Source of the DNA: G963662675 sp963662675
GTDB lineage: Bacteria > Bacteroidota > Bacteroidia > Bacteroidales > Prolixibacteraceae
Length of the DNA stretch: 64,000 bases
Direction of reading: 5' to 3'
Assembly (NCBI GenBank): GCA_963662675.2
Contig: CAXXHP010000004.1
Span: 992,001 to 1,056,000, forward strand
Positions 6,920 through 16,378 of this stretch are shown here, piece after piece. The notes beneath the pieces were generated by a model. That model worked only from the letters and a program-made list of their open reading frames with translations. It was not told the origin of the DNA and made no database searches. The position numbers and the translations under genes are program-made. The number at the start of each line of letters is the position of its first letter. Positions within the stretch are counted from its first letter, which is position 1.

Positions 6920-9753
6920 CCCCTACGACAAATTGGATTATAAGCACAGTGTTCACATTTACGTTGATCTTCAGTTTGTGAATAAACATTATTTGCACTA
7001 AAAATTTCAACAAGCAGGGCATTTAGGCTTTCAGAGAATTCTTCAGCAATAACCTGATAATTTACGGGCTTATCATTTTGCTTAACCTCTGGTGAAAACT
7101 CCGCATCAAAAAACTGATCTATCTTATAAATAACCGGAACAATAGCTTGACCGCCTTTACACCTCCTATATATTTCGGAATAAACTAAGGTCTGAAAGAC
7201 TTCTTTTGGTCGTTTTTGTTTTTTACGATCGTAAAAATCATCAAAATTTTTAAACTTCAACTCCAAACTTCGGCCTGTTTTATAATCAATTATACGAATT
7301 TCATTTTTTGTCTGATCAATCCGGTCAACAATTCCGCCCAATTTTATCGTCTGTTCGTTTCCATCAATTAAAAGAGAAAAATCGGCCTCATAGTTCCCCT
7401 CAAGATCAATTAACGTAAAAGGCGTAATTTTCATGTCGTTTTCTAACATGCGCTCCAGATAAGTAAGCAAGTTCTCTGCAATCAAGATATTTTTCCCACT
7501 TATCTTGACATCTTTCAATGATTTATCTTTATAATATTCCTTGGCAAAAGCAGCATGTATGGCTTTCCCTATCTTGTTTTTATTGACAGCAACCGACTGC
7601 AATTTCTCCCGAGAAACCTCCTCTCCCTGAAATTCAGAATAAAGCAGCTCTGCAGCATGATGAAATAAGTTCCCAAACAATCGAGGATCAATATCTTCCA
7701 GCAACTCATCTGTTTCCCTTAGCTTGGCTACATGTCTAAAATAGAATTTCAACTTACAATCCAGATAAGTATTTAAAGCACTCGGGCTAAATCGTTGCGT
7801 AGAATAATGTTCAATTAACCGTTGCTGATGTTCTTTATTCCCTTGAATTGTAATTGGTGTTGGTTCTGAAGTCTTAAACTCAAAATCAAGGTGATAAAAC
7901 TGTGGTTTTATATCAGAATCATATAACAATTGAAAAAGATAGCGACTCATCTCTCCAGTATTGAGTCCATCGCTTGAAGAATCATAAACGAGCGTCACCG
8001 TTTCAGCCCGATGCAGCAATCTGTAAAAATAATAGGCAAACATGGCATCCTGCTCTTCATAGGCCGGCAGCCCAAATGCTTTTCTTAAATTATATGGAAT
8101 GAATGAATGCACAGCCGATGTTTTGGGCAATTTAGATTCATCAACCGAGAACATGACCAAATGATTAAAATCAAGACTTCGGGTCTCTAACACGCCCATA
8201 ACCTGCAAGCCAGAAAGTGGTTCGCCTTCAAAAGGGATAGAAATTCGCTGCAAATGCTGTAACAAAATTCGATAAAAAAGGGCAAGCGAAATTTTTTCGT
8301 GGTGAAACTTCTGAAGTGTATCTACTAAGCGTTGCACTGAAATATAAACCTGATACAAATACTCAACCTCCAACTGTATTGGGCTGTCTTCATCTCCCGG
8401 ATAACGAATAGCTAACTTTCTCATCACAGCCATTAAATAGTCTGCAAAACTCTTCCAGTTTTCCTCTTTGTTGAAAACCAAATCCAACAAATCATCTTTT
8501 TTTAAATCTGAGGCACGCACATAAATTTTATTCTGACGATGAATTTCGCTCACTATTTTTTTTGTTTCGGCACCAACCAACAATTGATGATTTAACACAG
8601 CCAAAACCGGGCGATAATAATACGCAGGATCACCATCAAGCTTTCTATAGTTTTTCTGCAAGTCAATCAATTGAGCAACCAAACTATAAACCGGCGTGTT
8701 TTGCAGCGGATAGCCCATCGTAATATTGATTTTCTCGGAACGACAGCCTGCTGCAGAAACAACAGGAATCAGCAAGTTTTCATCTGCTAACACCAACGCA
8801 GCATCATCAAACCTTGAATAGTCGCCACCTTTTGGCAAAAAATCGCTATGATTAACGATTTGTGCCTGCGCCACCTGCCCGGGAACAGCAACCACATTCA
8901 CTTTTTTCCCGTTATGAACAGATCCCTCTAACGAGAACCCTTGAGGCATTGGAAATTCAATTAAATTTTTGCGAATAAAAAAACCAGCCTCATTTGCAAT
9001 GTCCGACACAAAAGAGTCATCATAATCCCAAAAGAAATCGGCCTTGCCTGCTGCATGAAAAAGCTTAAACAACTTATTCTCACAGGCATTGAGGGCATTA
9101 AAGCCAACAAAAACATAGTAGTCCGACTGCAATTCCAAATCCTTATCCGACTGAAGCTTCTCAACCAAATCACGATATACCAATCCACTATACCCAATAT
9201 TTTCCGCAAACAATTCTACCCGAAAATGATGATAAATTGAAGCTAACTTATTCCATATTTGCAAGAACTTCTCTCGATTGATTGAAGCACCAGCTTTCCC
9301 AAGGTTGCCCCAAAATAATTCAATGGCCTTTTTTTGCTCCGGAGTCAGGTATTCAAATCGACCTTCAATTTCTTTTAAATCGGAAATATTCTGAAATAAA
9401 TCGTCAGCATCAAGGAGATACTTATCGACATCATTAAAATCATTCAACAAAATCTCTCCCCAGAAAAAGAAATCATCCAGATCCTCTAAATGTCCTGTTT
9501 CCTTGCAGTAAACATTGTGCAATCGCAAGATGAGACTGATCTGGTCTGATATTTGCACATCCGTTAGCTGAGCAATCAGCTCATTGATTGTAATAACCTC
9601 GGGACCAAGCATCGGTTTTTCTGCAATTTCCTTCAGGTATGCATTAAAAAAAACACCTGAACGGCGACTGGGAAAAACGACAGAAACGCGATTAATATTA
9701 TCGCCGTGTTGCTTATATAGGAAATGGGCTACCTGCTTAAGAAATGGGTTCAT
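6916..9753 (-). CDS. AddB-like PD-(D/E)XK nuclease of DNA repair
   Basis: A 945-residue cytoplasmic protein of the AddB type found in Bacteroidota, expected to work with an AddA helicase-nuclease in double-strand-break end resection. The N-terminus (FPSRRSGVFFNAYL) resembles the inactive helicase-like half. The C-terminal nuclease shows RIIDYKTGRS, the D..K core of the PD-(D/E)XK fold. A cysteine in YLDCKLKFYF and three more in KCEHCAYNPIC give the C-xn-C-x2-C-x5-C pattern of an iron-sulfur nuclease. The ATG at 9753 is preferred to a TTG one codon earlier. No AddA gene lies in the window, so the pairing is inference from the family. Confidence 0.85.
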   Translation of the reverse strand: MNPFLKQVAHFLYKQHGDNINRVSVVFPSRRSGVFFNAYLKEIAEKPMLGPEVITINELIAQLTDVQISDQISLILRLHNVYCKETGHLEDLDDFFFWGEILLNDFNDVDKYLLDADDLFQNISDLKEIEGRFEYLTPEQKKAIELFWGNLGKAGASINREKFLQIWNKLASIYHHFRVELFAENIGYSGLVYRDLVEKLQSDKDLELQSDYYVFVGFNALNACENKLFKLFHAAGKADFFWDYDDSFVSDIANEAGFFIRKNLIEFPMPQGFSLEGSVHNGKKVNVVAVPGQVAQAQIVNHSDFLPKGGDYSRFDDAALVLADENLLIPVVSAAGCRSEKINITMGYPLQNTPVYSLVAQLIDLQKNYRKLDGDPAYYYRPVLAVLNHQLLVGAETKKIVSEIHRQNKIYVRASDLKKDDLLDLVFNKEENWKSFADYLMAVMRKLAIRYPGDEDSPIQLEVEYLYQVYISVQRLVDTLQKFHHEKISLALFYRILLQHLQRISIPFEGEPLSGLQVMGVLETRSLDFNHLVMFSVDESKLPKTSAVHSFIPYNLRKAFGLPAYEEQDAMFAYYFYRLLHRAETVTLVYDSSSDGLNTGEMSRYLFQLLYDSDIKPQFYHLDFEFKTSEPTPITIQGNKEHQQRLIEHYSTQRFSPSALNTYLDCKLKFYFRHVAKLRETDELLEDIDPRLFGNLFHHAAELLYSEFQGEEVSREKLQSVAVNKNKIGKAIHAAFAKEYYKDKSLKDVKISGKNILIAENLLTYLERMLENDMKITPFTLIDLEGNYEADFSLLIDGNEQTIKLGGIVDRIDQTKNEIRIIDYKTGRSLELKFKNFDDFYDRKKQKRPKEVFQTLVYSEIYRRCKGGQAIVPVIYKIDQFFDAEFSPEVKQNDKPVNYQVIAEEFSESLNALLVEIFSANNVYSQTEDQRKCEHCAYNPICRRG

Positions 9754-9867
9754 CAATCATTATTTTTGTTAAAGATAATACATAATTTTAGCTCTTAAGA
9801 ATACAAAAACAACCTCACACAATATGGTGTTTATAATGAATTAAATAGGTCATAAAATTTTACAACT

Positions 9868-10572
9868 ATGAAAACAATCTATCTATTTCTGACTTTGCTA
9901 TTTGCTGCAAATATCACAATGGCACAAAACCAGACAAATATTCTGGAATCATCGCCATACATACAAGTAAGCGGAGATGCCGAAAAGGAAGTAATTCCGG
10001 ATGAAATCTACTTGCAATTTACGCTTCAGGAACGTTACGATGGAAAAAACAAAGTTCAGCTTGATGATCTTGAGACAGAATTGAAGCAATTACTCCGCAA
10101 AAACGATTTTAACTTGGAAAACCTAACACTTGCTGATGCTAACGCTGACTACATCACTATAAAAAGAAAGAAAAAAGACGTGCTCGCATCAAAAGATTTT
10201 GAGGTTAAAGTTGCAACAACTGGTCAGCTTACAAATGTTTGGAACATACTAGACGAAGTGCAGGCACAAAACGCTTATGTAAGCCGCGTAGATCACAGCC
10301 AAATGGAGGAGCTAAAAAAGGAAGTTAAAATAATGGCTGTTAAGAATGCGAAAGATAAAGCAACCTACCTCCTTAGTGCAGTAGATGAGAAAATTGGCCG
10401 AGTTCTATACATTCTGGAACAAACAAGCTACATACAACCCTACATGAGAAAATCTCAGGTAATAAGTTCTGTATCTATGATAGATATGGAGAGGGAGGAA
10501 ACACTACCCGAAATTTCATTCCAAAAAATAACGCTGAAATATACCGTTTCAGCACGCTTTGCAATTGAATAA
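9868..10572 (+). CDS. Exported SIMPL-domain protein (DUF541)
   Basis: A 234-residue protein with signal peptide MKTIYLFLTLLFAANITMAQ. The mature part matches the SIMPL/DUF541 pattern: an early strand IQVSGDAEKEVIPDEIYLQF, a central KVATTGQLTNVWNILDEV region and a late AVKNAKDKATYLLSAVDEKIG. The family consists of periplasmic or surface proteins of unclear role, some interacting with signalling proteins. It is a single-gene unit with its own terminator. Confidence 0.85.
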   Translation: MKTIYLFLTLLFAANITMAQNQTNILESSPYIQVSGDAEKEVIPDEIYLQFTLQERYDGKNKVQLDDLETELKQLLRKNDFNLENLTLADANADYITIKRKKKDVLASKDFEVKVATTGQLTNVWNILDEVQAQNAYVSRVDHSQMEELKKEVKIMAVKNAKDKATYLLSAVDEKIGRVLYILEQTSYIQPYMRKSQVISSVSMIDMEREETLPEISFQKITLKYTVSARFAIE

Positions 10573-10612
10573 AGTTAATTGCTTGCGCTGAAACAACAAC
10601 TAGTATATAAAG

Positions 10613-10641
10613 AACACCAGACACTTAGCTTGGTGTTTTTT
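10613..10641 (+). terminator. Rho-independent terminator of the SIMPL gene
   Basis: Stem AACACCA/TGGTGTT (10613-10619 with 10631-10637) followed by TTTTC. Confidence 0.8.
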
Positions 10642-10723
10642 CATTTTCAATTCGTTTCTGTTTTTGAAAGAATGAAATCATTTAAAATACTTTAATTTTA
10701 TCGTTCAATAAACACAGAACAAG

Positions 10724-11476
10724 ATGGAACCCAACAAACAGAATTTCTTTTCTCAAACTCATACAATTCAATCATACCACACCAATCAATACGCAAAAGC
10801 ATCGGTATGCTCCTTATTCCAAATCATGCTCGAAGCGGCATGGGCACATGCTCAGGTTATGGACTGGGGGTATGATCAACTACAAAGCAAAAATATGTTC
10901 TGGGTGCTTTCACGCATGTACATGGAAATTGAGAAATATCCATCATGGCAAGATAAAATCACGCTCAACACATGGTCTGCAGGTACAGATGGGATATATG
11001 CCTATCGAGAATATCTCATTCTTAATGAAAAGGATGAAGTCTTGGTTAGATGCAACACAGCTTGGTTAATACTAGACACAAAAACCCACAAAATTGTATT
11101 ATTGAGAGATTTCAAGGACACATTCCCCCGTGCCCATATTGGAAAAGTATGCCGTGAACCGAAACGAATACGATCCGGAAAACACTCCGAAAAGCTATCA
11201 TTTGCACCGGTACTCTTTAGCGACCTTGATCTAAATAAGCACTTTAACAGTGTTAAATCATTAGAACGGGCTTTGGATGAGTTTGGAATTGATTTTTTAA
11301 ATAGGAACGAACCAACCGCCATCGAAATTAACTATCTGAAAGAAGGTTTGGCTGATGATAATCTAGCGACAACTATAGACCAAATTGGAGAGAATAAACA
11401 CCAGGCAAGCATCGTACGCGAGAGTGATTTGGCAATTTTAAGCACCATGATAATAAATTGGAAAACAAGAACTTAA
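10724..11476 (+). CDS. Acyl-ACP thioesterase, FatA/FatB type
   Basis: A 250-residue cytoplasmic protein of double hot-dog form. FWVLSRMYMEIEKYPSWQD and the following NTWSAGTDGIYAYREYLIL carry the first hot-dog strands of bacterial acyl-ACP thioesterases, and VLFSDLDLNKHFNSVKSLE is the Asn/His catalytic region of the second half (compare the DLDxNxHVNN motif of plant enzymes). It releases fatty acids from ACP, ending chain elongation. The gene stands between terminators and is not clearly in an operon. Chain-length preference cannot be read from the sequence. Confidence 0.88.
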   Translation: MEPNKQNFFSQTHTIQSYHTNQYAKASVCSLFQIMLEAAWAHAQVMDWGYDQLQSKNMFWVLSRMYMEIEKYPSWQDKITLNTWSAGTDGIYAYREYLILNEKDEVLVRCNTAWLILDTKTHKIVLLRDFKDTFPRAHIGKVCREPKRIRSGKHSEKLSFAPVLFSDLDLNKHFNSVKSLERALDEFGIDFLNRNEPTAIEINYLKEGLADDNLATTIDQIGENKHQASIVRESDLAILSTMIINWKTRT

Positions 11477-11484
11477 ACAAACAA

Positions 11485-12411
11485 TCAAGATTCGATAAGC
11501 TTCTTTATTCTATCCAGTTTTTCTTCTAGCGACATATAGCCGTCTAGCCAGTGAATGTGTGTTCCCTTCTTCTCCATTCTTCGAAACCAAGTCATTTGCC
11601 GCTTGGCAAACTGATGAATAGCCGTTTCAAGTCCGCTAAACATTTCATCAAAACTTAACTCTCCAATTAAATGCTGAGTGAGGTATTTGTATTCTAAACC
11701 ATAATAAGTAAGCTGTTCGGGGCTAAGTCCTTTATTCAACAACACCTGAACCTCATCCAGCATCCCCTCATCCAGACGCTGTTTTAGTCGTTCTGTAATT
11801 CTGCGGCGGCGACTTAGCCGATCAAATTTCACACCCACTACCAAGCTATTTATGTTGGGCATTGTGGTGTCAACTTCCGGGTGAAGTTTCAAGTACTCCT
11901 CAATTTCGATAGCACGCAAAGCACGTTTTTCATTCTCAAGATCGGTAACATTGTGTAAATCTGACTTATAACTCCGCAGTATTTCAGCCAGCTCATCCAG
12001 TTCTTTATCCTCCAATCGCTTTCTTAGTTCATCATTGAAAGGCACTTGTATCAATTTATAATTCTTCAGAATGGCCTCAAGGTACAGACCACTTCCTCCA
12101 CACAAAACCGGAAATTTTCCACGAACCGTCACATCAGCATAAACATTTAAAAAATCATGCTGGTACTCAAACACATTGTATTCATACCCAGCATCAACAA
12201 TATCAATCAGATGATAGGGAATTTTTTGTCCGGATATTTCATAGTCCCCATAATCTTTACCTGTTCCCAAATCCATGCCCCTGTACACCTGTCTCGAATC
12301 GGCAGAAATCACCTCTCCATTAAGCAATTGAGCTGCATGAGCAGCCACAGTTGTCTTGCCCGATGCAGTTGGTCCGAGTATTGTCAGCATTTTATATTTT
12401 GAGTCTATCAT
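11485..12411 (-). CDS. miaA: tRNA dimethylallyltransferase
   Basis: A protein of about 308 residues that adds dimethylallyl to A37 of tRNAs reading UNN codons. The P-loop GPTASGKTT stands near the N-terminus, followed by SADSRQVYRGMDLGTGK, the catalytic and substrate-binding region, and the insertion and C-terminal helices ending MTWFRRMEKKGTHIHW. Several in-frame ATGs exist; the one giving MIDSKYKMLTILGPT (12409-12411) fits the family best. The longest reading, from 12459, would overlap the promoter box of the divergent gene. The neighbour on the right is transcribed away. Confidence 0.95.
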   Translation of the reverse strand: MIDSKYKMLTILGPTASGKTTVAAHAAQLLNGEVISADSRQVYRGMDLGTGKDYGDYEISGQKIPYHLIDIVDAGYEYNVFEYQHDFLNVYADVTVRGKFPVLCGGSGLYLEAILKNYKLIQVPFNDELRKRLEDKELDELAEILRSYKSDLHNVTDLENEKRALRAIEIEEYLKLHPEVDTTMPNINSLVVGVKFDRLSRRRRITERLKQRLDEGMLDEVQVLLNKGLSPEQLTYYGLEYKYLTQHLIGELSFDEMFSGLETAIHQFAKRQMTWFRRMEKKGTHIHWLDGYMSLEEKLDRIKKLIES

Positions 12412-12443
12412 CAACATCAATGGTGTGAGTTTGCAAAATAATG

Positions 12444-12451
12444 TATTTTTG
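12444..12451 (+). promoter_or_regulatory. Promoter -7 box of the Yip1-smpB pair
   Basis: TATTTTTG fits TAnnTTTG and lies 19 bases before the ATG at 12471. Its position over an upstream in-frame ATG (12441) argues that translation starts at 12471. Confidence 0.5.
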
Positions 12452-12470
12452 TAACGCAAAAGTACAAAAT

Positions 12471-13043
12471 ATGGATATTAAACAACGATATAGTCGCCTT
12501 TTCAGAGAAAGCAAGCAGCTGATTTTTGAACCAAAAAAATTTTGGAGTGAGAAACAAGAGACTGCATTTGAAGACAACATTGCCATGAGCTATTACATAC
12601 CTCTTGTTATTCTTGTTGGAATCGGTATTTTTTTAGGCGAAATCATATGGAATCCGGAGCTATTGCTTTCCTATGCCTTAGGGAATGCCATTCGGGAAAT
12701 CGCAAGTTATCTGCTACAATTTTTCATCATTGTTCCCATTTTACAAATTCTCATACAGAACTATAAGGGAACAAAAAACAAGCACGCAATAAGTCACTTA
12801 CTCGCATATTCACTTCTCCCATTTTTGGCTGCATCATTCATCACAGGTTTATTCCCCGGGCTTTACCCTCTGTCTATTATTGGCCTTTATGGCTTTTATC
12901 TATTCATAATTGGAACAAAATCGTGTCTGGAAATTACTGATGAAAATAGATCAAAATTCATTGTACTCTCAATTTTGTTAATTGTCCTTATTTTTGGAAT
13001 GGTAAATACTGTTGGGTGGAAAATTTTAAATGCACTTTTTTAA
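12471..13043 (+). CDS. Yip1-family integral membrane protein
   Basis: A 190-residue protein with a hydrophilic N-terminus (residues 1-40, with FRESKQLIFEPKKFW) and about five hydrophobic segments after it, including IPLVILVGIGIFLG, FFIIVPILQILI, LLPFLAASFITGLFPG and FIVLSILLIVLIFGMV. This layout is typical of bacterial Yip1/DUF1282-like membrane proteins, whose function is not established. It ends one base before smpB, so the two are probably cotranscribed. No catalytic motif is visible. Confidence 0.75.
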   Translation: MDIKQRYSRLFRESKQLIFEPKKFWSEKQETAFEDNIAMSYYIPLVILVGIGIFLGEIIWNPELLLSYALGNAIREIASYLLQFFIIVPILQILIQNYKGTKNKHAISHLLAYSLLPFLAASFITGLFPGLYPLSIIGLYGFYLFIIGTKSCLEITDENRSKFIVLSILLIVLIFGMVNTVGWKILNALF

Positions 13044-13044
13044 T

Positions 13045-13503
13045 ATGACGCATAAACCCCAAAATATCAACATAAGAAACAAACGTGCATATTTCGAATT
13101 TGAAATACTCGAGAAGTTTGTTGCAGGCATCCAATTGGCCGGAACTGAAATAAAATCAATTCGAAACAGTAAAGCCAGCATTGTTGAAGCTTATTGCCGA
13201 TTTACCAGAAACGAATTATACATCGTTAATATGAATATTTCGGAGTATGATTTTGGCAACATCAACAACCACGAAGCTCGTAGAGACCGAAAACTATTGC
13301 TAAATAAGAAAGAGCTGGAAAAGCTAAAGAAAAAAACGAAAGAAAGCAGCCTGACCATTGTGCCTCTGAAAATGTTTCTAAATGATAGAGGATTAGCAAA
13401 GCTGGAAATCGGGCTGGCAAAAGGTAAAAAGACTCACGACAAAAGAGAAAATCTAAAAGAAAAAGATGCTAAGCGTGATATGGATCGTGCCATGAAATCC
13501 TAA
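13045..13503 (+). CDS. smpB: SsrA-binding protein SmpB
   Basis: A 152-residue tmRNA partner that brings SsrA to stalled ribosomes. Typical blocks are NKRAYFEFEILEKFVAGIQLAGTE near the N-terminus, SEYDFGNINNHEARRDRKLL in the middle and the basic tail KKTHDKRENLKEKD near the C-terminus, which sits in the decoding centre. ATG 13045 is chosen because the earlier ATG at 13030 lies inside the preceding gene and adds five residues outside the family pattern. It follows the Yip1 gene by one base. Confidence 0.96.
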   Translation: MTHKPQNINIRNKRAYFEFEILEKFVAGIQLAGTEIKSIRNSKASIVEAYCRFTRNELYIVNMNISEYDFGNINNHEARRDRKLLLNKKELEKLKKKTKESSLTIVPLKMFLNDRGLAKLEIGLAKGKKTHDKRENLKEKDAKRDMDRAMKS

Positions 13504-13620
13504 ATATCTGCTCAAGACATTCGTATTTTCCCCCAAAATAACTTTGATGACACTCGCTGTATTGCATAATACTGCCACATTGTTTTAATTTAGCAAAATT
13601 AATATTTAACACCTATTGTC

Positions 13621-14574
13621 ATGAAAAAGCCAGCCCTTATTAGTTTGCTAATGTGTACATTTCTACTACTTGCATCTGTTTCAAATGCCCAATCAATCCT
13701 AAATCGTATTGGAAAGAAAATAAAAGAAAAGGTTGAGCAAAAAACCGAAGAGCAAGTTGAAGAAGAAGTTGAACAAACAATAGACAGCATTTTCGGCAAG
13801 GATTCGACGGATGAAGCGAGGAATAACGAGAATCAACCAAACAATATTAATGGTATTCTGAAAGGTATTGGAATGTCTGGAGAACCAGCTCCAATCGAAG
13901 ACTCCTACCAGTTTGAATCAAAAATACAAATGCATATTGAAACGTATGATTCTGATGGAAAAATGGAAAGCAATGGGGACCTAACAACATGGATTAGCTC
14001 GGACATAAAGAATTTTGCCTATGAATTTATTTCGGGAGATATTGAAAACGCAGGAAAAGGGACCTTCATTATGGATATTGAGAATGAGGCAATGATAATT
14101 CTTTCCGAAGAAAATGGTAATATTTCAGGTATTGTATACGGATTCGACACCAGCAATCTTACATATTCAAATGATGGATCATCCTACGAAGACCTAAATG
14201 ACGAATCCATTCAAAGCATCAATGCAAATCCATATATTACAAAGACAGGAAAAACAAAAACCATTGAAGGCTGCTCTTGTGACGAATACACATACGATAA
14301 TCCGGAAGAAGAAGTCGAAGGTATTTTTTGGATCAGTGAAGATGCAAACATCAGAACTCGTGATATAATGGGCACGATCTTAAAATCGGCCAGTTATTCG
14401 AGTGGCATGCCATGGGGATTTGTAATGGAATCAGAATCGACTAACAAAAACACGAATGAACGCAGCCTAATGAAAGTTACCGACTTAGATAATAACGCCA
14501 ATAAAACATTCAATTTAAGTGATTATCAAATAACAAACCTCGGATCGATGACCGTCCCAAATATAGAGCAATAA
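13621..14574 (+). CDS. Exported DUF4412-like protein
   Basis: A 317-residue protein with a signal peptide (MKKPALISLLMCTFLLLASV, cleavage near NAQ). A strongly charged, probably coiled-coil segment follows (about residues 30-60, rich in KEK and EEQVEEEVEQ), then a beta-rich domain with FIMDIENEAMIIL and KTIEGCSCDEYTYD, the pattern of DUF4412, a domain in Bacteroidota periplasmic proteins of unknown function. It has no operon partner: the next gene is on the other strand. A reaction cannot be named. Confidence 0.7.
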   Translation: MKKPALISLLMCTFLLLASVSNAQSILNRIGKKIKEKVEQKTEEQVEEEVEQTIDSIFGKDSTDEARNNENQPNNINGILKGIGMSGEPAPIEDSYQFESKIQMHIETYDSDGKMESNGDLTTWISSDIKNFAYEFISGDIENAGKGTFIMDIENEAMIILSEENGNISGIVYGFDTSNLTYSNDGSSYEDLNDESIQSINANPYITKTGKTKTIEGCSCDEYTYDNPEEEVEGIFWISEDANIRTRDIMGTILKSASYSSGMPWGFVMESESTNKNTNERSLMKVTDLDNNANKTFNLSDYQITNLGSMTVPNIEQ

Positions 14575-14594
14575 AAAACCATGCTTTAAGTACG

Positions 14595-15317
14595 CTATAC
14601 TACCAAGATATTATCCATTGCAATTATTGGTTCACCTTTGTAGCGAAGCAATAAATTGGCAACAGCCAGTGTATCCTTTTCACAATAGCGGATTATCCTG
14701 TCAACATCACCTTCCCCATAATAAACTTGTGCTACCTGACTTCCATCTATATCGTCTTTAGGTGTTGGAATATCGAAAGCGGCACACAATAAACTAAGCG
14801 ATGTATAATTCTTATAATCGCCAAACTTCCACAACTGCAAGGTGTCCATCAGCTTATCTTTCACATCCCAGGGTTTCATGCCGGCTATGTCCAAGATTTT
14901 TGGCAATCGCAACCCATTTATCAAAGTTCGACGGGCAATATATGGGTAGTCAAATTCCTGACCGTTGTGCGCACAAAGGCATTTCCCGGGCTGGGCAGTA
15001 AACTTATTCAACATATCATTGAACGATGAAAGCAAAACCTTTTCATCATCACCATAAAAAGACTTCACACGATAAAAACGTTCACCCGATTGTTGAACAA
15101 TCACACCTGCCGAGATACAAACAATTCGACCAAATTCCGCATATATTCCGGCTCGTTCATAAACATCAGCAGGCGTTTGTTCTTCATCACGAAAGAATTT
15201 GGATTTGTGCTCCCACAATTTCTGGAAATTTTCAGGCAGGTCACTATAAACAGGCTGTTGAGGGACAGTCTCTATATCTAGAAACAAGACATCTTCAATG
15301 TTAAGATTATAAAGCAT
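14595..15317 (-). CDS. Predicted 3'-5' exonuclease, PolB-like
   Basis: A 240-residue DnaQ-fold nuclease. The ExoI motif is LFLDIETVP (D and E bind metal), ExoII lies in LCAHNGQEFDYPYIARR, and ExoIII in YCEKDTLAVANLLLR. This order matches the predicted PolB-like 3'-5' exonuclease family rather than the proofreading subunit. The role is probably in DNA or RNA end processing; substrate unknown. It begins two bases after the udk stop and is almost certainly cotranscribed with it. Confidence 0.88.
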   Translation of the reverse strand: MLYNLNIEDVLFLDIETVPQQPVYSDLPENFQKLWEHKSKFFRDEEQTPADVYERAGIYAEFGRIVCISAGVIVQQSGERFYRVKSFYGDDEKVLLSSFNDMLNKFTAQPGKCLCAHNGQEFDYPYIARRTLINGLRLPKILDIAGMKPWDVKDKLMDTLQLWKFGDYKNYTSLSLLCAAFDIPTPKDDIDGSQVAQVYYGEGDVDRIIRYCEKDTLAVANLLLRYKGEPIIAMDNILVV

Positions 15318-15319
15318 TT

Positions 15320-15925
15320 TTATAGGTTTTGTTTGATAAAATGAGTCAGAATTTGAATGGCAACTTTATTGTTTCCCCCTTCAGGAATAATAATATCGGC
15401 AAAGCGTTTGCTCGGTTCAATAAACTGGAGGTGGCTCGGGCGAACAGTATCCTCATAGCGCTCAAGCACTTGGTACACATCCCTACCTCGTTCAACAATG
15501 TCACGTTGTATTACCCGGGAAAGACGGATATCCGAATCACAATCCACATACACTTTTATGTCCAAAACATCTCTTAATTTGGAATCACACAACACCAAAA
15601 TTCCTTCAATAATTACCACAGGCTTCGGGAAAACTGTTGTTGTAATTTCCGATCGGGTACATGTTTTGTAGGAATATGAAGGTTGCTCAACAGACTCTCC
15701 TGCTTTTAATTTTACCAAGTGATCTATCAACAAGCTAAACTCAATCGAGTCAGGATGGTCAAAGTTTAAATCACCCCGTTGCTCCAAAGGCAAATGACTA
15801 TTGTCCCGATAATAAGAATCCTGAGACAATACAGCTACCTCATTTTCAGAAAACTGATCCATAATATTATTGACAACGGTGGTTTTACCAGAGCCAGTCC
15901 CTCCTGCTACTCCAATGATTATCAT
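15320..15925 (-). CDS. udk: Uridine kinase
   Basis: A 201-residue cytoplasmic enzyme of pyrimidine salvage that phosphorylates uridine and cytidine. It has the P-loop GVAGGTGSGKTT at the N-terminus, the substrate segment SQDSYYRD, then FDHPDSIEF and VVIIEGILVL, and the RVIQRDIVERGRD lid. An ATG 45 bases further upstream would add residues outside the family pattern, so MIIIGVAGG is taken as the start. It is the first gene of a two-gene unit with the exonuclease. Confidence 0.94.
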   Translation of the reverse strand: MIIIGVAGGTGSGKTTVVNNIMDQFSENEVAVLSQDSYYRDNSHLPLEQRGDLNFDHPDSIEFSLLIDHLVKLKAGESVEQPSYSYKTCTRSEITTTVFPKPVVIIEGILVLCDSKLRDVLDIKVYVDCDSDIRLSRVIQRDIVERGRDVYQVLERYEDTVRPSHLQFIEPSKRFADIIIPEGGNNKVAIQILTHFIKQNL

Positions 15926-16052
15926 TCTTGTTTTATTTTCAAAGATAAGGAAGCCACTTGTATTTTTCATTTAATCTTAGCTACAAATATGGAACAGAGC
16001 ACGGAAAGTATTAACTTCGCAGCTTTAAAATTCAACTATAAATTATATTATT

Positions 16053-16352
16053 ATGCTTAACCACGTTGTTCTTTTTAAATTGAAGGATTACCAGGATGCT
16101 GAAAAGCGTGAGGTACTAGAAAAGATTAAATCTGCGTTAGAAGGATTAAAAGATAAAATTAAGGAAGTGAAACATTTAGAAGTTGGCCTTAATTACGAAT
16201 TCGAAGCAAAATCTTATGATTTATGTCTTATATCACATTTTGAGAATGAAGCAGCACTTGATGTGTACCGGGTACACCCTGAGCATTTAAAAGTCTTTGA
16301 ATTAATTCTGGAGTCAACAGCTTCCAGAGCGGCAGTAGATTTTGAATTCTAA
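16053..16352 (+). CDS. Dabb (A/B-barrel) family protein
   Basis: A 99-residue single-domain protein beginning MLNHVVLFKLKD, with HLEVGLNYE and the ending HPEHLKVFELILESTASRAAVDFEF, the typical stress-responsive A/B barrel pattern. Members form small ferredoxin-like dimers; their role in most bacteria is unknown. Its gene stands 26 bases before manA and may be cotranscribed with manA and engB. Confidence 0.88.
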   Translation: MLNHVVLFKLKDYQDAEKREVLEKIKSALEGLKDKIKEVKHLEVGLNYEFEAKSYDLCLISHFENEAALDVYRVHPEHLKVFELILESTASRAAVDFEF

Positions 16353-16378
16353 GGTGTAATGCACACAAATACAGACAA